A stretch of 39,088 bases of DNA from Neobacillus cucumis (GCF_023715505.1 NZ_JAMBOH010000039.1:1-39088), one strand, 5' to 3'. Positions 19,395 through 26,365 are shown, numbered from the stretch's first letter. Notes: generated from the sequence alone by a model not told the origin. Numbers and translations: made by a program.

Positions 19395-20361
19395 CGCTTT
19401 CTCGTTCAATTATTTTATATTTTGATAAAATAATTGGGGATAATTCTTCACTGTTAATTAGTTTAACCATACTTTGGGCAGCCACTTGTCCGGCCTCTTT
19501 ATAAAAAAACTGAACAGTCGTTAAGCTAGGATGGATGATCTCCGTAACCTCATATCCTCCGAAGCCTGTAATGGATAAGTGATCCGGTACATTAATCCCC
19601 TTTAAATGAGCTGCTTTTAAAGCACCAAGGGCTATGTTATCTGTTGCACAAACAAGTATAGAAGGATTGAACTTATCAATTATATCCGGAACCCTTTTGA
19701 TTGCCTCCGCCATTTTAAAGCTCGTCTCATAGTATTTAACTTCACAGTCACCCGCCTCTTGAATCGCCTTTGTGAACCCTTTTTTTCTGTTGACGCCGAC
19801 AGCAATATCTTGTTCCGTAACTCCTAAGTAGGCTATTTTCCGGTGTCCTTTGGCGATTACATATTTACCTATATCATAACCCGCCTCAAAATCATTATGG
19901 ATGAGACTATACACAGCTTGATGCTGCTGACCAACTAGTAAAATAGGTATTTGCAGCTGCTGGAATGCTTCAATGTGTGTATCGGTAATTTGTGTTGCAA
20001 GCAAAATAATTCCCGCTACCTTTTGCCTAGCCATGGTGTAAATATTTTCGATTTCACGATCTAGATCCTGACTAGTGTTTGAAATTAACATTTGGTAATT
20101 CAGTTCCCTAAGCTGCTCATCTATTCCTATTAAAGTTTGTGAAGTAGCATAGGAATCCAGCCGAGGCACGATTGTCCCAATAATATTTGGTTTCTTTGCT
20201 TTTAAACTTTGAGCAAAAGTATTAGGAATATAACCCGTTTCTTTTATTACCCGCTCAATCTTTTTCTTTGTTAATTCGCCGACAGACCCGCCATTTAAAT
20301 ACCTGGAAACAGTACTCTTGGCAACACCAGATAATCGGGCAATGTCTGCAATAGTTTTCAT
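19366..20361 (-). CDS. scrR: LacI-family regulator of sucrose genes
   Basis: 331-residue LacI/GalR regulator. The helix-turn-helix is at residues 2-24 (TIADIARLSGVAKSTVSRYLNG), followed by the hinge helix and a periplasmic-binding-protein-like sugar domain (about 60-325). It should repress the scrABK operon and the nearby IIA gene through GAACCGGTTC operators and be released by a sucrose- or fructose-derived ligand. The ATG at 20361 has GAGGTTG seven bases upstream; an in-frame ATG seven codons earlier has none. Its own promoter is not obvious, and no operator copy lies before it except those shared with the divergent IIA gene (20553). The 3' end doubles as the scrABK promoter, so its final codons are constrained twice. 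Confidence 0.9.
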   Translation of the reverse strand: MKTIADIARLSGVAKSTVSRYLNGGSVGELTKKKIERVIKETGYIPNTFAQSLKAKKPNIIGTIVPRLDSYATSQTLIGIDEQLRELNYQMLISNTSQDLDREIENIYTMARQKVAGIILLATQITDTHIEAFQQLQIPILLVGQQHQAVYSLIHNDFEAGYDIGKYVIAKGHRKIAYLGVTEQDIAVGVNRKKGFTKAIQEAGDCEVKYYETSFKMAEAIKRVPDIIDKFNPSILVCATDNIALGALKAAHLKGINVPDHLSITGFGGYEVTEIIHPSLTTVQFFYKEAGQVAAQSMVKLINSEELSPIILSKYKIIERESVDNLLSGKL

Positions 20362-20493
20362 AGCTTCAACCTCATTTTTCATGTAACTAATTTGTATTAT
20401 TCATTTGATCGGTTAATTTAATAGTTTTCGTCCTTGGTCTACTTTAGTATAAAATCATTTTTTCCATGAAGAAAGTCATTTAGAGTAAAATCG

Positions 20494-20522
20494 TTGAATT
20501 TTTTTCTGCAGTTCATTAAAAT
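20494..20522 (+). promoter_or_regulatory. Promoter of the stand-alone IIA gene
   Basis: TTGAAT (20494-20499), 17 bases and TAAAAT (20517-20522). The start would be near 20529, just before the operator at 20553. Confidence 0.5.
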
Positions 20523-20552
20523 AAAAGATAATCCTAAATTTTTTATCAAAAT

Positions 20553-20566
20553 TGGAACCGGTTCCT
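20553..20566. promoter_or_regulatory. ScrR operator before the IIA gene
   Basis: TGGAACCGGTTCCT shares the GAACCGGTTC core of the scrA operators. It lies within the leader of the IIA gene, about 25 bases past the predicted start, and links this gene to the sucrose regulon. Confidence 0.8.
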
Positions 20567-20612
20567 TAGTCCTGTTTTGCACAATAAAAGAACGCATAAA
20601 GGTGGTTTTCAA

Positions 20613-21077
20613 ATGTTTAAAGGTTTTTTTAAAAAGAAAACGGTTGAAAGTGATCCATTTATCTTACAACCGTTAGAGGGACAATTAATACCTATCGAAA
20701 CCGTTCCAGACCCTGTCTTTTCACAAAAAATGATGGGAGATGGTTTTGCGGTCCAGCCAACAAAGGGAACGGTTGTTTCACCGGTCGATGGAAAAGTAAT
20801 AAGTGTATTTCCAACAAAGCATGCTGTGAGCCTCCTTGATCATAACGGAAGAGAGATTCTAATTCATGTAGGAATGGAAACAGTCAACTTAAAAGGCGAG
20901 GGGTTCACTTCTTTTGTCAAGGACGGGCAAACCGTTAAAAAGGGACAAAAGCTGCTCGAGGTTGACTTTGAATTCATTAAAGAGAAAGTACCCTCAATTA
21001 TTACCCCAGTAGTATTTACAAACCTAAGTGATAATGAAAAGGTCGTTTGTGATGAACAGGGAATAAGAATCATTTAA
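20613..21077 (+). CDS. Stand-alone PTS glucose-type EIIA
   Basis: 154-residue IIA-Glc-family protein that passes phosphate from HPr to a IIB domain. H85 (ILIHVGMETVNL) is the phosphorylated residue and H70 (FPTKHAVS) supports it; the flanking GDGFAVQPTKGTVVSPVDGKV is typical. A basic N-terminus, MFKGFFKKKT, precedes the domain. The ATG at 20613 has AAAGGTGG nine bases upstream and is preferred over 20577, which lacks one. A ScrR operator in its leader and its location beside scrR suggest that it serves the scrA IIBC permease, which has no IIA of its own. It is transcribed away from scrR and ends at a bidirectional terminator shared with malic enzyme. It could also serve other IIA-less permeases. 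Confidence 0.9.
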   Translation: MFKGFFKKKTVESDPFILQPLEGQLIPIETVPDPVFSQKMMGDGFAVQPTKGTVVSPVDGKVISVFPTKHAVSLLDHNGREILIHVGMETVNLKGEGFTSFVKDGQTVKKGQKLLEVDFEFIKEKVPSIITPVVFTNLSDNEKVVCDEQGIRII

Positions 21078-21150
21078 AATCCTCTTTTATTAGTAATAGG
21101 TCTAGCCTCTTTTAATTAAGCAGCAAGGTTTACGAAAAGAGCCTTAATAA

Positions 21151-21187
21151 AAAAGAAAATCCCGTTTAAAAAAGGGATTTTCTTCTT
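21151..21187. terminator. Bidirectional terminator between IIA and malic enzyme
   Basis: AAGAAAATCCC (21153-21163) pairs with GGGATTTTCTT (21174-21184), with A- and T-rich flanks on both sides. The two genes converge on it. Confidence 0.82.
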
Positions 21188-21196
21188 TTGATTTGT

Positions 21197-22444
21197 TTAG
21201 ACTAGTGCAAGTTTTGTTTCTTCTTTTGCTACTGATAGGCTGGCTTTAATTTGTTCTACACTGATATTCTTTCGGGAAACGCCTGTTTCCATTGCAGCGG
21301 AAGCAACTGCGGCTGCCACATGTGCAGCTACTCTCTTATCAAATGGATTGGGGATGACATAGTCTGCATGAAGTTCTACCTCTGAAATTAAACCAGCAAT
21401 CGCATGAACTGCAGCAATCTTCATTTCCTCATTGATTTCTCTTGCCTGAACATCTAACGCTCCGCGGAAAATTCCCGGAAACGCCAAAACATTATTGACC
21501 TGATTTGAATAGTCCGAACGTCCTGTACCTACAACCAATGCTCCCGCTTGTTTTGCTTCTTCCGGCATAATCTCCGGTACGGGATTGGCCATGGCAAAAA
21601 TAATCGGGTCACGTTGCATAGTACGAACCATTTCTGTTGTTACGGCACCTGCTGCTGAAACACCAACGAATACGTCAGCACCAACAAGAGCATCCGCCAA
21701 CATCCCTTGTTTTTGTTCTTTATTTGTAACCTCAGCCATTTCCTCTTTGAACTTATTCATTCCAAAAGGGCGCCCCTTATAGATGACTCCTTTTGTATCA
21801 CAAAGAATAACATCCTTTACCCCCATATGAAGCAAGAGTTTTACAATTGCTACTCCTGCTGCACCAGCACCGTTTACCACAACACGAATATCTTCTAGCT
21901 TTTTGTTTGCCAGTATAAGAGCATTAATTAATCCAGCAGCTGTTACAATAGCTGTACCATGCTGATCATCATGGAAAACAGGGATATCACAAGCTTTTCG
22001 CAGCTGATCTTCAATCTCAAAACATTGGGGTGCAGCAATATCTTCTAAGTTTATTCCTCCGAAGGTAGGTTCTAATAATTTGACCGTACTAACAATTTCT
22101 TTTGTATTAGTGGTACCTAGACAAATAGGGAATGCATCCACATTGGCAAATGATTTAAATAACACTGCCTTTCCTTCCATTACCGGCATTGCAGCTTTTG
22201 GACCGATATTCCCAAGGCCAAGTACAGCCGTTCCGTTTGATACAACTGCAACTAGATTCCCCTTCATAGTGTAATCATATACCTTACTTTCGTCCTGGTG
22301 AATATCCAGACAAGGTTCTGCAACACCAGGAGAATAAGCTAAACTTAAATCTTTAGCATTATTTACTGGAACCTTAGAAGTTACTGCAAGTTTTCCTTGA
22401 TGTTCCTTATGCATCTTTAATGCTTCTTCCCTTAAGACTGACAT
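21197..22444 (-). CDS. NAD(P)-dependent malic enzyme
   Basis: 415-residue short-form (YtsJ-like) malic enzyme that decarboxylates malate to pyruvate with reduction of NAD(P). Visible motifs are the N-terminal SLAYSPGVAEPC (33-44), the metal and substrate region VFHDDQHGTAIV (about 155-166), the Rossmann loop VVNGAGAAGVAI (about 188-199) and FAMANPVPEI (about 281-290). Length and N-terminus match the bacterial short form rather than the longer MaeA type. The ribosome site is GGGGAG about nine bases before the ATG. It stands alone. A sequence resembling a cre site with one core mismatch (TGAAAATGCTTACA, minus strand near 22490-22504) lies upstream, but I do not annotate it. Cofactor preference cannot be read with confidence. 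Confidence 0.93.
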   Translation of the reverse strand: MSVLREEALKMHKEHQGKLAVTSKVPVNNAKDLSLAYSPGVAEPCLDIHQDESKVYDYTMKGNLVAVVSNGTAVLGLGNIGPKAAMPVMEGKAVLFKSFANVDAFPICLGTTNTKEIVSTVKLLEPTFGGINLEDIAAPQCFEIEDQLRKACDIPVFHDDQHGTAIVTAAGLINALILANKKLEDIRVVVNGAGAAGVAIVKLLLHMGVKDVILCDTKGVIYKGRPFGMNKFKEEMAEVTNKEQKQGMLADALVGADVFVGVSAAGAVTTEMVRTMQRDPIIFAMANPVPEIMPEEAKQAGALVVGTGRSDYSNQVNNVLAFPGIFRGALDVQAREINEEMKIAAVHAIAGLISEVELHADYVIPNPFDKRVAAHVAAAVASAAMETGVSRKNISVEQIKASLSVAKEETKLALV

Positions 22445-22582
22445 ACTCCTATCTCTCCCCTTTTAAATTTATACTTCCATCATAATACCCTGTAAGCATT
22501 TTCATAGATTTTGTAATTAAAAAAAGCAAGCTTCTTAAATTTTTTCTTTCTACACTCCTTTTGTTACTATCCAGATAAAGTA

Positions 22583-22606
22583 AAAATCGCACTCAAAAAG
22601 AGTGCG
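22583..22606 (-). terminator. Terminator downstream of the fructokinase remnant
   Basis: CGCACTC (22588-22594) and GAGTGCG (22600-22606) around five bases, then TTTTTAC on the minus strand. It lies 13 bases past the stop codon of the fructokinase fragment, suggesting that the fragment came with or kept a real 3' end. Confidence 0.8.
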
Positions 22607-22618
22607 TATTAAATCTTA

Positions 22619-22780
22619 TTATTGCAGTAATTGAATGATTTGCTCCTTTGTTGAGACAGCGGAAATCGCACCTTTTCCTGTGGTCGTAAGAGGCGTATTC
22701 ACTGCCTTTTGCTGGTCACCATTTGTTAATGACTGACAGCCGAACACGATTTTAGTTCCCTTTCCTATTAGATCAAGTGT
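22619..22780 (-). pseudogene. Fructokinase C-terminal remnant
   Basis: The last 25 codons before the stop at 22619 read PLTTTGKGAISAVSTKEQI followed by IQLLQ, closely matching the end of scrK (ALTTTGKGAISSLPTKEEI, then IQLVQE). The DNA also matches, for example TTTTCCTGTGGTCGTAAGAG in both. The open frame continues upstream to 22780 with about 28 codons (DLIGKGTKIVFGCQ and onward) unrelated to scrK, then meets a TAG; no start codon is present. This is a broken duplicate or a relic of a second fructokinase gene joined to other sequence. It overlaps the end of the CoA-transferase remnant by a few bases. Confidence 0.82.
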
Positions 22781-23340
22781 CTAGATAAGAAACTCCTACT
22801 ATGTCTTAAATTTGGAATTATATTACATTCACACTTTTTTAGGTTTTCAATTTGTGCTCTGGTGTAACCAAGTTCCCCTAAGACTTCGTCTGTGTGTTCG
22901 CCAAGCAAAGGTGGGTGGCGTCGAACGTTAGAAGGAGTATCCGATAATTTAACTGGAAATCCCGGCACTTTCAAATTCTTTACATTAGGATGTTCAATTT
23001 CAATCATCATTTCCCTTGCTTGATCCTGAGGGTGATTAAGAACTTGATCAATCGTGTGTATTGGACCACATGGGACCCCAGCATGATCCATCTTTTCAAA
23101 AATATCTATGCTTTCCATCGTAATCAGTCTCTCAGACATAATATTTATAAGTTCTTGACGATGGGCAACTCGCTTTGCATTTGTTTCAAAACGAGCATCT
23201 TCCGATAAGTCAATCCACTCGAAAGCCTGGCAGCACTTTGTCCATAATCGATCATTTGCTACAGCCAAAATGATATCCATGTCTTTTGCTCTAACACTTA
23301 AAATATCTGGAGAATTATTTAGAATAATCTTTTTGCGCAT
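22768..23340 (-). pseudogene. CaiB/BaiF (class III) CoA-transferase, C-terminal fragment
   Basis: 190 residues matching the C-terminal half of class III CoA-transferases, which are normally about 400 residues long. Recognisable blocks are AVANDRLWTKCCQAF (about 25-39), DARFETNAKRVAHRQEL (about 47-63), AGVPCGPIHTIDQVLNHPQDQAREMM with PxGP (about 87-112) and PPLLGEHTDEVLGELGY (about 143-159). The N-terminal half with the catalytic Asp is missing, the start at 23340 has no clear ribosome site, and no upstream continuation is visible in 23341-23439. The last 20 residues are unlike the family. I take it as a truncated pseudogene in a debris zone; a shortened functional protein is unlikely. Confidence 0.75.
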
Positions 23341-23351
23341 GAATCACGTAT

Positions 23352-23381
23352 AGCCTCTCTAAACTTACAGAGAGGCTTTTT
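23352..23381 (+). terminator. Orphan plus-strand terminator
   Basis: AGCCTCTCT (23352-23360) and AGAGAGGCT (23369-23377) followed by TTTT on the plus strand. No plus-strand gene precedes it, so it may be left over from a deleted gene. Confidence 0.65.
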
Positions 23382-23439
23382 CGATAATAAGTAATTCTCG
23401 CTTTGTTTGACGATGCAGATAACCATATTTTTACCAATA

Positions 23440-23979
23440 TTAATTTTCGGTTTGAGTAAAGTGCTTTTTTTTCTTTAATAAAATTAAATAATAGAAAATA
23501 TAATAAGCAAACATAATGAGCAATAGTCCTGCTGTCCAGGAACTTCCGACGGCTGCGCTAATATTTTGGTAGCCATTTGTTTGCTTTTGTAATGCTGCAT
23601 CGGTTAGTATCCCAGATGTGTACATCCGATAAAAACGATAGATAAGCCTGGCTAAAAAGATGAAAGTAACCGTGCTCCCTATCCATATATTTGGACGGTA
23701 ATACCAATGCTTTTCTCTCTTCTCAAAGGTAGTTAAAGCTGCCCCATAATAGCCGAGAAGGATACCTACTAGAATCCCAGCAACATCTGAGGTTAAGCTG
23801 ATCGGATGGGTAAGCCCTGCAGATAAAAGGGCCAGCCCAATAATAAAGAGAATACACGTCCTGATTACCAATTTACGAGGATGAAGCTCCTGCCAGCCAA
23901 TATTCCGACGAACCCGCCTGTAGATACCGAAAATAAAGATTACGATGATGATGACTAGGGTACTCAAGTGCTGAGTCAT
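23440..23979 (-). CDS. Multi-span membrane protein, DUF1453/CcdC-like
   Basis: 179-residue integral membrane protein with about four or five predicted spans: LVIIIVIFIFGIY near the N-terminus, CILFIIGLALLSAG, VAGILVGILLGYYGAAL, WIGSTVTFIFLARLIY and a last span LLLIMFAYYIFYYLILL followed by a basic tail. The arginine-rich YRRVRRNIGWQELHPRKL after the first span and the general layout resemble DUF1453/CcdC-type proteins, but this is a weak recognition. The ATG at 23979 is chosen because GGAGG lies nine bases upstream; the longer form would start within that ribosome site. The tail of a decayed gene ends 28 bases upstream on the same strand. No function can be stated. Confidence 0.75.
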   Translation of the reverse strand: MTQHLSTLVIIIVIFIFGIYRRVRRNIGWQELHPRKLVIRTCILFIIGLALLSAGLTHPISLTSDVAGILVGILLGYYGAALTTFEKREKHWYYRPNIWIGSTVTFIFLARLIYRFYRMYTSGILTDAALQKQTNGYQNISAAVGSSWTAGLLLIMFAYYIFYYLILLKKKKHFTQTEN

Positions 23980-24007
23980 AGATTTTACCTCCATTTATTT
24001 TAATATT

Positions 24008-24121
24008 CTACAGCCTCTCAATAATCTCCAGCTTTTCCTTCTGAATTGCCTCTAACTCTATCATCTTTTCATCTGCTAGGGCATCTAACTTCTTCAAAAT
24101 GCCTTTTATTCTAACGTACCG
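24008..24121 (-). pseudogene. Tail of a decayed gene, coiled-coil fragment
   Basis: Minus-strand open frame of about 37 codons ending in TAG at 24008. It reads ILKKLDALADEKMIELEAI and then QKEKLEIIERL, a charged heptad-like helix. Upstream the frame runs into a TGA near 24124. A TTG with AAAAGG before it could make a 29-residue peptide, but a gene remnant is more likely. Family unknown. Confidence 0.4.
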
Positions 24122-24328
24122 GTTTCATGTATTCTGCAAAGAGATTTGGATACTTTCTTGAACTTAACATCCCGTAATGAGTCAAAAAAAGAAATATTCG
24201 TTCAAATAAAGCTCTACCTTGAACAAGGTAATGTGCATACATATATTGGAATATATTTCTAATAATTTTAACACTAATTAATTAGGTTTACATCACGAAA
24301 ATCTGATAAAAAACTCAGAAAAAACCGG
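24122..24328. other. Non-coding stretch with two short palindromes
   Basis: No gene is visible. TACCTTGAACAAGGTA (24215-24230) is a perfect 16-base dyad with a four-base centre, and ATATATTGGAATATAT (about 24241-24256) is a second one. They lie upstream of the DUF1284 gene and could be regulator sites, but no -35/-10 pair brackets them. Confidence 0.5.
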
Positions 24329-24334
24329 TATAAT
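24329..24334 (+). promoter_or_regulatory. -10 box of the DUF1284 gene
   Basis: A perfect TATAAT; the -35 region is poor. It overlaps the first in-frame ATG (24333), so that ATG cannot be the translation start if this promoter is used. The transcript would start near 24341. Confidence 0.5.
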
Positions 24335-24356
24335 GGATGACAAAGGAGTGGTATCG

Positions 24357-24785
24357 TTGAGTTTGAGTTTACGGGGTCACCATTTATTATGTGTACATGG
24401 CTTTCGTGGGATGGGTTACAGTCCTGATTTTGTAAAAAAAATGAGCGAAATTGTCGAGCAAATTAGAGATGATCGATTGGACTTTCCAATACAAGTGGTA
24501 GCTGCACTAGATGATACTTGTTGTACGTGTCCACATAAGGGAAAAATGACCTGCGAGGCAAGCGCTGGTTCTAATGAGCATGTCCTAACAATGGACTTTA
24601 ACGTCATTCGTCAACTGGGATTAATCGAAGGTGCTGTCTACAATAAGTCCCTTTTAGTTCAATTAACGGCTGAAAAAGTGGAACCAGATGATTTGGATTA
24701 TATTTGTAAGGGATGCTCCTGGCTTTCCTATGGAGTCTGCAAAGAGGGGATTGCCGATTTACGGGAGAAGTATGTAAAAGACTAA
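24357..24785 (+). CDS. DUF1284 domain protein, cysteine-rich
   Basis: 142-residue cytoplasmic protein of the DUF1284 family, recognised by the opening LRGHHLLCVHGFRGMGYS and the cysteine pattern. Cysteines occur in LLCVHG, in DDTCCTCPHKGKMTC and in YICKGCSWLSYGVC, suggesting binding of a metal or an iron-sulfur cluster; function is unknown. The start is probably the TTG at 24357: AAAGGAGTGG lies at 24342-24351 and the upstream ATG (24333) overlaps the only good -10 box. The leader would be only about 16 bases. No operon partner is evident; the next gene starts 212 bases away. Confidence 0.85.
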   Translation: MSLSLRGHHLLCVHGFRGMGYSPDFVKKMSEIVEQIRDDRLDFPIQVVAALDDTCCTCPHKGKMTCEASAGSNEHVLTMDFNVIRQLGLIEGAVYNKSLLVQLTAEKVEPDDLDYICKGCSWLSYGVCKEGIADLREKYVKD

Positions 24786-24997
24786 AGTATAATTTCGAAG
24801 ATTACTAAAAGGGTCTTATGCTGATTTTATTTGAAAAATTTAAAGATTAGCCAATTCATTCTCATTCTTTAATAATATTTGTCCATAAATGTTATTTTTC
24901 CTTTGATACATTTCTTCTCTACTTTTTCAGGATAATTCCTGTTATTTTGGAGATCTTCTATACGGAGACTGCAAATAAACAGGGAAGGAAGATGCTT

Positions 24998-25207
24998 GTG
25001 GCCAACTTAACGATTTATGTAAAAGATGCTGTAAATGAACAACCAATTCAGTCGTTGGAATCGATCCTATCTCAGATGGATGGCATTGAAAGAGCCTTAG
25101 TGGATACTGAGGACGGCGAGGTGAAGATTGAATATAATGAAACCAGGGTTTCACCAGAAAAAATTAAAGAGACAGTCCTGCAGCATGGACTAAATCTACA
25201 GGATTAA
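24998..25207 (+). CDS. HMA-like small protein lacking the metal-binding CxxC
   Basis: A 69-residue protein with the beta-alpha-beta-beta-alpha-beta layout of heavy-metal-associated domains: ANLTIYVKDA (strand 1), SLESILSQMDGIERALVDTE (helix and strand 2), EVKIEYNETRV (strand 3), SPEKIKETVLQHG (helix 2). The metal motif CxxC after strand 1 is replaced by VNEQPI, so it probably does not carry copper. The start is either the GTG at 24998, with AAGGAAG six bases upstream, or the ATG at 24992; a far upstream ATG at 24947 lacks a ribosome site. A strong terminator follows directly. No copper genes lie nearby, so its role is unknown. Confidence 0.72.
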   Translation: MANLTIYVKDAVNEQPIQSLESILSQMDGIERALVDTEDGEVKIEYNETRVSPEKIKETVLQHGLNLQD

Positions 25208-25220
25208 GATGCTTTAACGA

Positions 25221-25255
25221 CAAATCCCCCATTAATGATTGGGGGATTTGGTTTT
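25221..25255. terminator. Strong terminator
   Basis: CAAATCCCCCA (25221-25231) pairs perfectly with TGGGGGATTTG (25240-25250), followed by GTTTT. It ends the HMA-like gene and also faces the stop codon of the small minus-strand gene at 25266. Confidence 0.9.
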
Positions 25256-25265
25256 AACTTAGAGA

Positions 25266-25436
25266 TTATAACCCTCCGCAGGATTGGTTGGTCCCCTTTG
25301 TTTGTTGTTTGCTTGCTTCTCCGGTATCTTTTGAAACCGATTCAAGTCCATAACCAGTGGAACTTATTTCTAGATTCTCTTCTCTGTTCTTTTTAGATGT
25401 TGGATTTAAATTTGGATCAAAATTGTTTGTTTCCAT
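25266..25436 (-). CDS. Small hydrophilic protein, 56 residues
   Basis: An uncalled short gene: METNNFDPNLNPTSKKNREE opens it and CGGL closes it, 56 codons without interruption. AAGGAGG lies six bases before the ATG, a near-perfect ribosome site, which is the main reason to believe it. The protein is rich in Asn, Ser, Thr, Lys and Glu with no hydrophobic segment and looks disordered. It is divergent from another small hydrophilic gene at 25567. I do not recognise the family; small spore- or stress-related proteins of bacilli often look like this, but that is a guess. Confidence 0.65.
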   Translation of the reverse strand: METNNFDPNLNPTSKKNREENLEISSTGYGLESVSKDTGEASKQQTKGTNQSCGGL

Positions 25437-25522
25437 TTGAGCCTCCTTAAGATCGTGTTAGTTAGATTATCTGCAATATTTAGCTTTTTAATTATGAAAG
25501 AAGGATATTATCCAGAATTAAG

Positions 25523-25550
25523 TTGACACTATGCTTGTTCAGAATAAATA
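25523..25550 (+). promoter_or_regulatory. Probable sigma-A promoter of the 50-residue small gene
   Basis: TTGACA (25523-25528), 16 bases and TAAATA (25545-25550). The start would be near 25557, leaving a leader of only about ten bases; a -10 at TAGAAT slightly downstream is less well spaced. Confidence 0.45.
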
Positions 25551-25566
25551 GAATGAGGGATGAAAG

Positions 25567-25719
25567 ATGGCGAAGACAAACGATCAAAAGGATACATCTG
25601 TAAAAATCGGCATGGACGGCGGACCAGTCGGTGAAAGTGTAAACAGCGATAATTCCTTTAGTGATGCAGGTTTAGAGAATGCCAGATTACTTCGAAAGGC
25701 AGCGAAAAAGGATAAGTAA
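25567..25719 (+). CDS. Small hydrophilic protein, 50 residues
   Basis: A 50-codon gene starting MAKTNDQKDTSVKIGMDGGP and ending RKAAKKDK. GAGGGATGA lies upstream of the ATG and a TTGACA promoter sits 39 bases before it. The protein is charged and glycine-rich with a basic C-terminal helix (ENARLLRKAAKKDK) and no membrane segment. It is divergent from the 56-residue gene, and a perfect 12-bp hairpin follows 34 bases after its stop. The family is not recognised, and no function can be inferred. Confidence 0.65.
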   Translation: MAKTNDQKDTSVKIGMDGGPVGESVNSDNSFSDAGLENARLLRKAAKKDK

Positions 25720-25752
25720 GGCGGGATCCGTTAGCTTACTCCTTATCCTCTG

Positions 25753-25782
25753 CAGGTTAATGAGTCGCACCTCATTAACCTG
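25753..25782. terminator. Perfect 12-bp hairpin
   Basis: CAGGTTAATGAG (25753-25764) and CTCATTAACCTG (25771-25782) around TCGCAC. The downstream T-run is weak (TGTCATCTTC), so it may be an inefficient terminator or an RNA-stabilising hairpin after the 50-residue gene. Confidence 0.65.
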
Positions 25783-25916
25783 TGTCATCTTCACTTTTCA
25801 TTTTCGGTGAATGTTACCTTCCAAAAAATTGACATTAAATTTACAATCTTAAAATCCTCAGTTTACAAACCTTGACTATAATATAGTTAATAAATAACTG
25901 ATAAAGGGGTTGCCAC

Positions 25917-25979
25917 ATGATCGAATTTCTAGTCCGCCTGGTAATTTTGGTCCCTCTTTTTACGATTCTCTGTCCTTAA
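25917..25979 (+). CDS. Possible 20-residue hydrophobic microprotein
   Basis: The frame MIEFLVRLVILVPLFTILCP then stop has the composition of a single membrane span. AAAGGGGTTG lies seven to eight bases before the ATG. A TTGACT/TATAAT-like sequence is nearby at about 25872-25881, but its spacing is not clear. A real membrane peptide and a chance frame are both possible. The 230 bases after it show no gene until 26213. Confidence 0.3.
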   Translation: MIEFLVRLVILVPLFTILCP

Positions 25980-26212
25980 ACGTTCCCATTTCCCCATCCA
26001 CCTTTCCAATAATTTCATCAGCAAAACCCACTACTCGAATCAAATTAAACTATTGATTACTCCAACTAAGTTACTCTTTTTAACAGTATTAATATTTAAG
26101 TAGACAAGGACAAAGGCTGATAACCCACATAAAATGTAAAAAAAAGGCATATTTGATTATTTGTACTCATATACTTGTAAAACATTTTCACTAGAAAGGG
26201 GAATCTGGACCT

Positions 26213-26323
26213 ATGGATATTTGCATTTCTTGTGGAAAAGAGTTATCAATTATGGAGAGAAATAGGACTGAATGCTGGGAATGTAGAGATACCACAGTAG
26301 AAGCCTATACTGAAGAAGAATAA
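26213..26323 (+). CDS. 36-residue zinc-ribbon-like small protein
   Basis: A short frame starting MDICISCGKELSIMERNRTE, then CWEC and an acidic tail. Two CxxC knuckles (C4-x2-C7 and C21-x2-C24) are spaced like a minimal zinc ribbon. AAAGGGG lies about 13 bases before the ATG, slightly far. A strong terminator follows 43 bases after the stop, which supports a real transcription unit. The acidic tail AYTEEE and small size suggest a protein-binding role, but no family is recognised. Confidence 0.6.
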   Translation: MDICISCGKELSIMERNRTECWECRDTTVEAYTEEE

Positions 26324-26365
26324 GTAGTAGTCCTTACGTTCATTTGTCCCTCGCGTTTTTTAGAA

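Noticed and set aside
22485..22505. cre-like TGAAAATGCTTACA upstream of malic enzyme
   Set aside because: The invariant CG is changed to TG and the flanks do not fit; no promoter was placed there.
25266..25436. Small acid-soluble spore protein identity for the 56-residue gene
   Set aside because: Size and composition fit, but none of the known SASP signatures is present.
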